A stretch of 13,394 nt of DNA. It comes from Microcaldota archaeon. GTDB taxonomy: Archaea > Micrarchaeota > Micrarchaeia > Anstonellales > Anstonellaceae. Of the stretch, positions 10,774 through 13,394 are shown in pieces. A program made the translations under genes and the position numbers. The notes under the pieces were generated by a model. It ran no database searches. It had not been told where the DNA came from and saw nothing but the letters and a program-made list of their open reading frames with translations. Positions within the stretch are counted from its first letter, which is position 1, and each line of letters begins with the position of its first letter. Location: assembly GCA_023248665.1 (NCBI GenBank), contig JAHFEC010000015.1, forward strand, positions 1 through 13,394, given 5' to 3'.

Positions 10774-13394
10774 TGTCTGCCGACAAGCAAGCCCTCTCGG
10801 GCCTGAAGATCGCCAAGAACACCTACCTCTTCTCGCAGCGAAAGCGCTACGCGCCGGTCGAGCACTATTCCGTCAAGCGCAAGACCGCCGCCTCGCCCAT
10901 CGAGCGGCTCATAGCCAAGTTCGGCGGCCCGAAACCGATGCCCAAGGGCGCCGCGCGCAAAGCCCGTTCCACCCCTCCTGCGTCGCCCGACTCGCCCATC
11001 GCCATCGCCATCAAGGCCGGCCTGGCCGCCCTTTTCATCTTCTTCTCCCTCCTCGCATGGATCCTGGCCACGTCCGCTTCCGGCCCGTCGTCCCAGCCGC
11101 CCGCGCCCGCCGTCCCGCCCTCGCCGGTCTTCTCCGCGTCTCTTGACGTGCGCGTGCTGGACGCCCGCCTGCTCTCCTACGGCACGCCGTTCGACCACCC
11201 GGCCTACCAGCCCTATGCCCTGATCATGTACTCCGGCTCCAACCTCTCCAGCATATTGCTGTCCGGCAAGCTCTATGATTCGCCCCCTTCGAGGCAGGTG
11301 TTCGTCCTGCGATATGCCGACGAGGGCGCGGACACCCTGTCCGCGTTCCGCTCCGCGCTCAACGACGAGCTGTCCGTGCGGGGCATCCCGGTCTCCGACA
11401 TCAGCATCGACGAGCTTCACGATCTTGCGGGCGGCTGCACCCTCCTCGTGCCGACCGGCCTGATGCCGCAGGCGCTCATCGACGATCCGTCCGGCGCGAC
11501 GCCGTCCATATTCAACCTCTCCGCGCGCGGCGTGACGGTCATCTACGTCGGCCTGCCCTACGACACGAAGCTGCTCACGCCATCGGGCGCCTACGCGGCC
11601 CCCGGCGCGCCGTCGCTCAAGGCCTTCCCGGTGACGTTCGATGCGCGCCAGCAGGTGCAATCCACCGACGGCTTTGGCCTCGGCAATCCGCTCTACTCCG
11701 TCAGCGCCCGCCTCTCCGGCACGGGCGGCTATTCCACGTCGATGGAATGGGGCTCGATCAGCGTCCTGACGCTCGGGAACGGCTCCATCCTGTTCCTCCC
11801 CCAGACGCTGGACGGCGGGTGGCAGTCGGACGGGGCGGCCGCGGCCCGGGACATCGCGCGCCTCATCGACGAAGCGCCGCAGGCGGGCGTCCAGTCCGTC
11901 CTCCAGAGCGCCCTCCCCGTCGGCAACGGCACCGTCCAATCCGGGTACGCGACCCTTTTCTTTTCCACCCCGACCGATTCTCCCAAAGGCGTGATCCGCC
12001 TCAAGTTCAATGTCACGGACGCCAACAACCTCACGCGCCAAGTCGTCAAGGACTGGCCCGCGGCCCCGTACGGCGCCAGCGGCCTCTATGTGGACAACCC
12101 CGTGCTGCTGCCCAAGTTCCTCGGCGGCGGCAAGGTGAGCCTGACGGCGCGCCTCCCAGGCCCCGGCCCGTGCACCAAGCTCTACCTCGAGCTTGAGCAG
12201 AATTCGAGCGTGCTGGAGCGCTACGAGCTCGAGCAGCGATGCACGCCCATGAACGACACCACCCGCACCTCGTCCATCTCGACGGGCTTGGGGCCGGGCA
12301 CCTACATCCTGCGCCTCGCCTCGGCCGACTCGCGCCAGATCTTCGCGGCCACGCGCGTGACCGTGCAGGACCTCAACATTTCCCCCGAGGGCCGCTCGAC
12401 CGACCAGCAGATGTATTTCCACACCGGCCGCTTCAATTTCAGCTTCTCGTCCGGCGGGCAGGGCATGAGCGTGCCCTCGGTGTCGGTGAGCGTGCCGGGC
12501 CGCAGCCTGCCGGTGCGCGCCTTTTCGAACCAGAGCCGCATCGTCTATGACGCGGGCACCGAAATCTCGTCCGGCAACTACACCTTCCTCTTCGATTTCG
12601 GGGACGGCTACACGCAGGCGGTGCCCATCTCCTACACCACACAGAAGGCGTTCTGGGAGCAGCCCACCAACCTCGCCCTCATGGCCATCGCCACCGTGCA
12701 GTTCATCATCCTGTTCTTCTTCTTCCAGCGGCCGGCCAAGCCGCTCTATTCGCTGGACATCCCCGATTTCCCGCCGCAGTCGGTCACCAAGATCGAGATG
12801 CCGTCCGCGCAGGCGCTCTCGGTGTTCGACCAGGTGAACCGCACCTATGCCTGGGAGCGCATGCCGCTGCGCGAGGAGGAGATCAAGAACGGCTTCCGCA
12901 AGATCATCTACAACGGCAAGTCCGTCATCATCGGCGACTATAATCTACAGCAGCTCCTGCACAAGCTCGCGGAAAAGGGGCTGGCCGAGGAGGATCTGGG
13001 CTACTGGGCGCCCAAGCGCTGGTCGCGTGAGAGCGGCATCCCGATGGGGCGCATGGCGATGTTCCGCTCCCTGCGCGACCTGTTCATGATCAACGCGGTG
13101 CGCTTCTCCAAGCTCGGCTCGGTGGGCAGCTGCGACGTCAAGATCCTCATCGGCAACGATGCCTACTTCCTGCACTTCTACGCCGGCTCGCCCGACGTCG
13201 TGCCCCGCGCGCTGGCGAGCGCGCGCTCGGGCTACACATGGATCATCTTCCGCGACATCCTGGAGCGCGACAAGTTCTCCGCCTCGCTGCTCTCCTCCGA
13301 GCCTCAGCTCATCGCCCTGAAGATGGAACTGGAGGCCGGCCGGGTGTCGCTGCTCTCCCTCGAGGACGCGGGCGAGATGCTCAAGAAGCTCAAA
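10773..13394 (+). CDS. Large bitopic surface membrane protein, 3' end outside the window
   Basis: At least 874 residues are encoded, and the frame is still open at the right edge. I do not recognise the family. The N-terminal 74 residues are basic and probably cytoplasmic. TM1 spans about 75-100, followed by a Pro/Ser-rich stalk. Residues about 115-633 form a large, probably extracellular region: first an alpha/beta part (ALIMYSGSNLS, VFVLRYADEGAD, GVTVIYVGLPYDTKLL), then beta-rich sequence. It holds 12 N-glycosylation sequons, and C467/C490 could form a disulphide. TM2 is 634-651 (LALMAIATVQFIILFFFF). From 654 onward a cytoplasmic alpha/beta domain follows, with one sequon (NRT). The ATG is coupled to the preceding short ORF. 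Its position at the end of the motor ATPase operon suggests that it is the surface component. Confidence 0.85.
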   Translation, partial: MSADKQALSGLKIAKNTYLFSQRKRYAPVEHYSVKRKTAASPIERLIAKFGGPKPMPKGAARKARSTPPASPDSPIAIAIKAGLAALFIFFSLLAWILATSASGPSSQPPAPAVPPSPVFSASLDVRVLDARLLSYGTPFDHPAYQPYALIMYSGSNLSSILLSGKLYDSPPSRQVFVLRYADEGADTLSAFRSALNDELSVRGIPVSDISIDELHDLAGGCTLLVPTGLMPQALIDDPSGATPSIFNLSARGVTVIYVGLPYDTKLLTPSGAYAAPGAPSLKAFPVTFDARQQVQSTDGFGLGNPLYSVSARLSGTGGYSTSMEWGSISVLTLGNGSILFLPQTLDGGWQSDGAAAARDIARLIDEAPQAGVQSVLQSALPVGNGTVQSGYATLFFSTPTDSPKGVIRLKFNVTDANNLTRQVVKDWPAAPYGASGLYVDNPVLLPKFLGGGKVSLTARLPGPGPCTKLYLELEQNSSVLERYELEQRCTPMNDTTRTSSISTGLGPGTYILRLASADSRQIFAATRVTVQDLNISPEGRSTDQQMYFHTGRFNFSFSSGGQGMSVPSVSVSVPGRSLPVRAFSNQSRIVYDAGTEISSGNYTFLFDFGDGYTQAVPISYTTQKAFWEQPTNLALMAIATVQFIILFFFFQRPAKPLYSLDIPDFPPQSVTKIEMPSAQALSVFDQVNRTYAWERMPLREEEIKNGFRKIIYNGKSVIIGDYNLQQLLHKLAEKGLAEEDLGYWAPKRWSRESGIPMGRMAMFRSLRDLFMINAVRFSKLGSVGSCDVKILIGNDAYFLHFYAGSPDVVPRALASARSGYTWIIFRDILERDKFSASLLSSEPQLIALKMELEAGRVSLLSLEDAGEMLKKLK

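Noticed and set aside
10562..11146. Open frame of 194 codons overlapping the start of the large membrane protein
   Set aside because: It consists of translated repeats followed by out-of-frame arginine-rich sequence; the other frame continues as a convincing membrane protein for at least 874 codons.
10608..12422. Open frame of 604 codons on the - strand, antisense to the large membrane protein
   Set aside because: It is opposite a well-supported gene, is low-complexity (Gly/Arg/Glu-rich), shows no domain and covers the 36-bp repeats; GC-rich codon bias creates such antisense frames.

Overview
The window is a GC-rich piece of an archaeal chromosome. Every recognisable housekeeping gene is of archaeal type: CDP-archaeol synthase, a GINS replication subunit, ribosomal proteins eL42 (L44e) and eS27 (S27e), initiation factor aIF2-alpha, the H/ACA RNP protein Nop10 and a PAC2-family protein. 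Ribosome-binding sites of the GGTGA/GGTGAT type and TATA-like boxes agree with this. The compact layout and an accessory membrane module with no clear homologue would fit a DPANN-like lineage (for example Micrarchaeota or Diapherotrites), but the lineage cannot be settled from this sequence alone.

Layout. (1) Positions 1-3308, + strand: a terminator-like hairpin with a T-tract, then carS (CDP-archaeol synthase), a VIT1/CCC1-type metal transporter and an M17 leucyl aminopeptidase, closely spaced and probably co-transcribed. (2) 3309-3450: a convergent intergenic gap with a perfect 18-bp GC palindrome flanked by T-rich tracts on both sides, i.e. a shared bidirectional terminator. (3) 6352 back to 3451, - strand: GINS, eL42, eS27, aIF2-alpha, Nop10 and PAC2. 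This is the conserved archaeal replication-translation cluster; the eL42 promoter overlaps the GINS stop codon. (4) 6353-6667: a divergent intergenic region with several consecutive stem-loops and a 12-bp inverted repeat. (5) 6668 to the right edge, + strand: a membrane module with tight spacing. It holds a two-TM protein whose soluble part resembles the N-terminal domain of VirB4, a separate HerA/VirB4-like motor ATPase, a zinc-ribbon two-TM protein, a coiled-coil/winged-helix protein, a short proline-rich repeat ORF, and a very large membrane protein that runs off the window.

Region 5 is the most unusual part. The first two genes look like a VirB4 ATPase split into a membrane-anchored N-domain and a free motor. 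The large last protein appears to be a bitopic surface protein with an extracellular domain of about 530 residues carrying 12 N-glycosylation sequons, plus a cytoplasmic C-terminal domain. I infer an ATP-driven envelope machine (secretion, DNA transfer or adhesion), distantly comparable to the VirB4-type ATPases of archaeal Ced/Ted DNA-import systems; its function is not known from this sequence. Inside the motor gene, a strong ribosome-binding site, an ATG and an abrupt change in codon usage suggest an internal translation start for a separate 100-residue C-terminal product.
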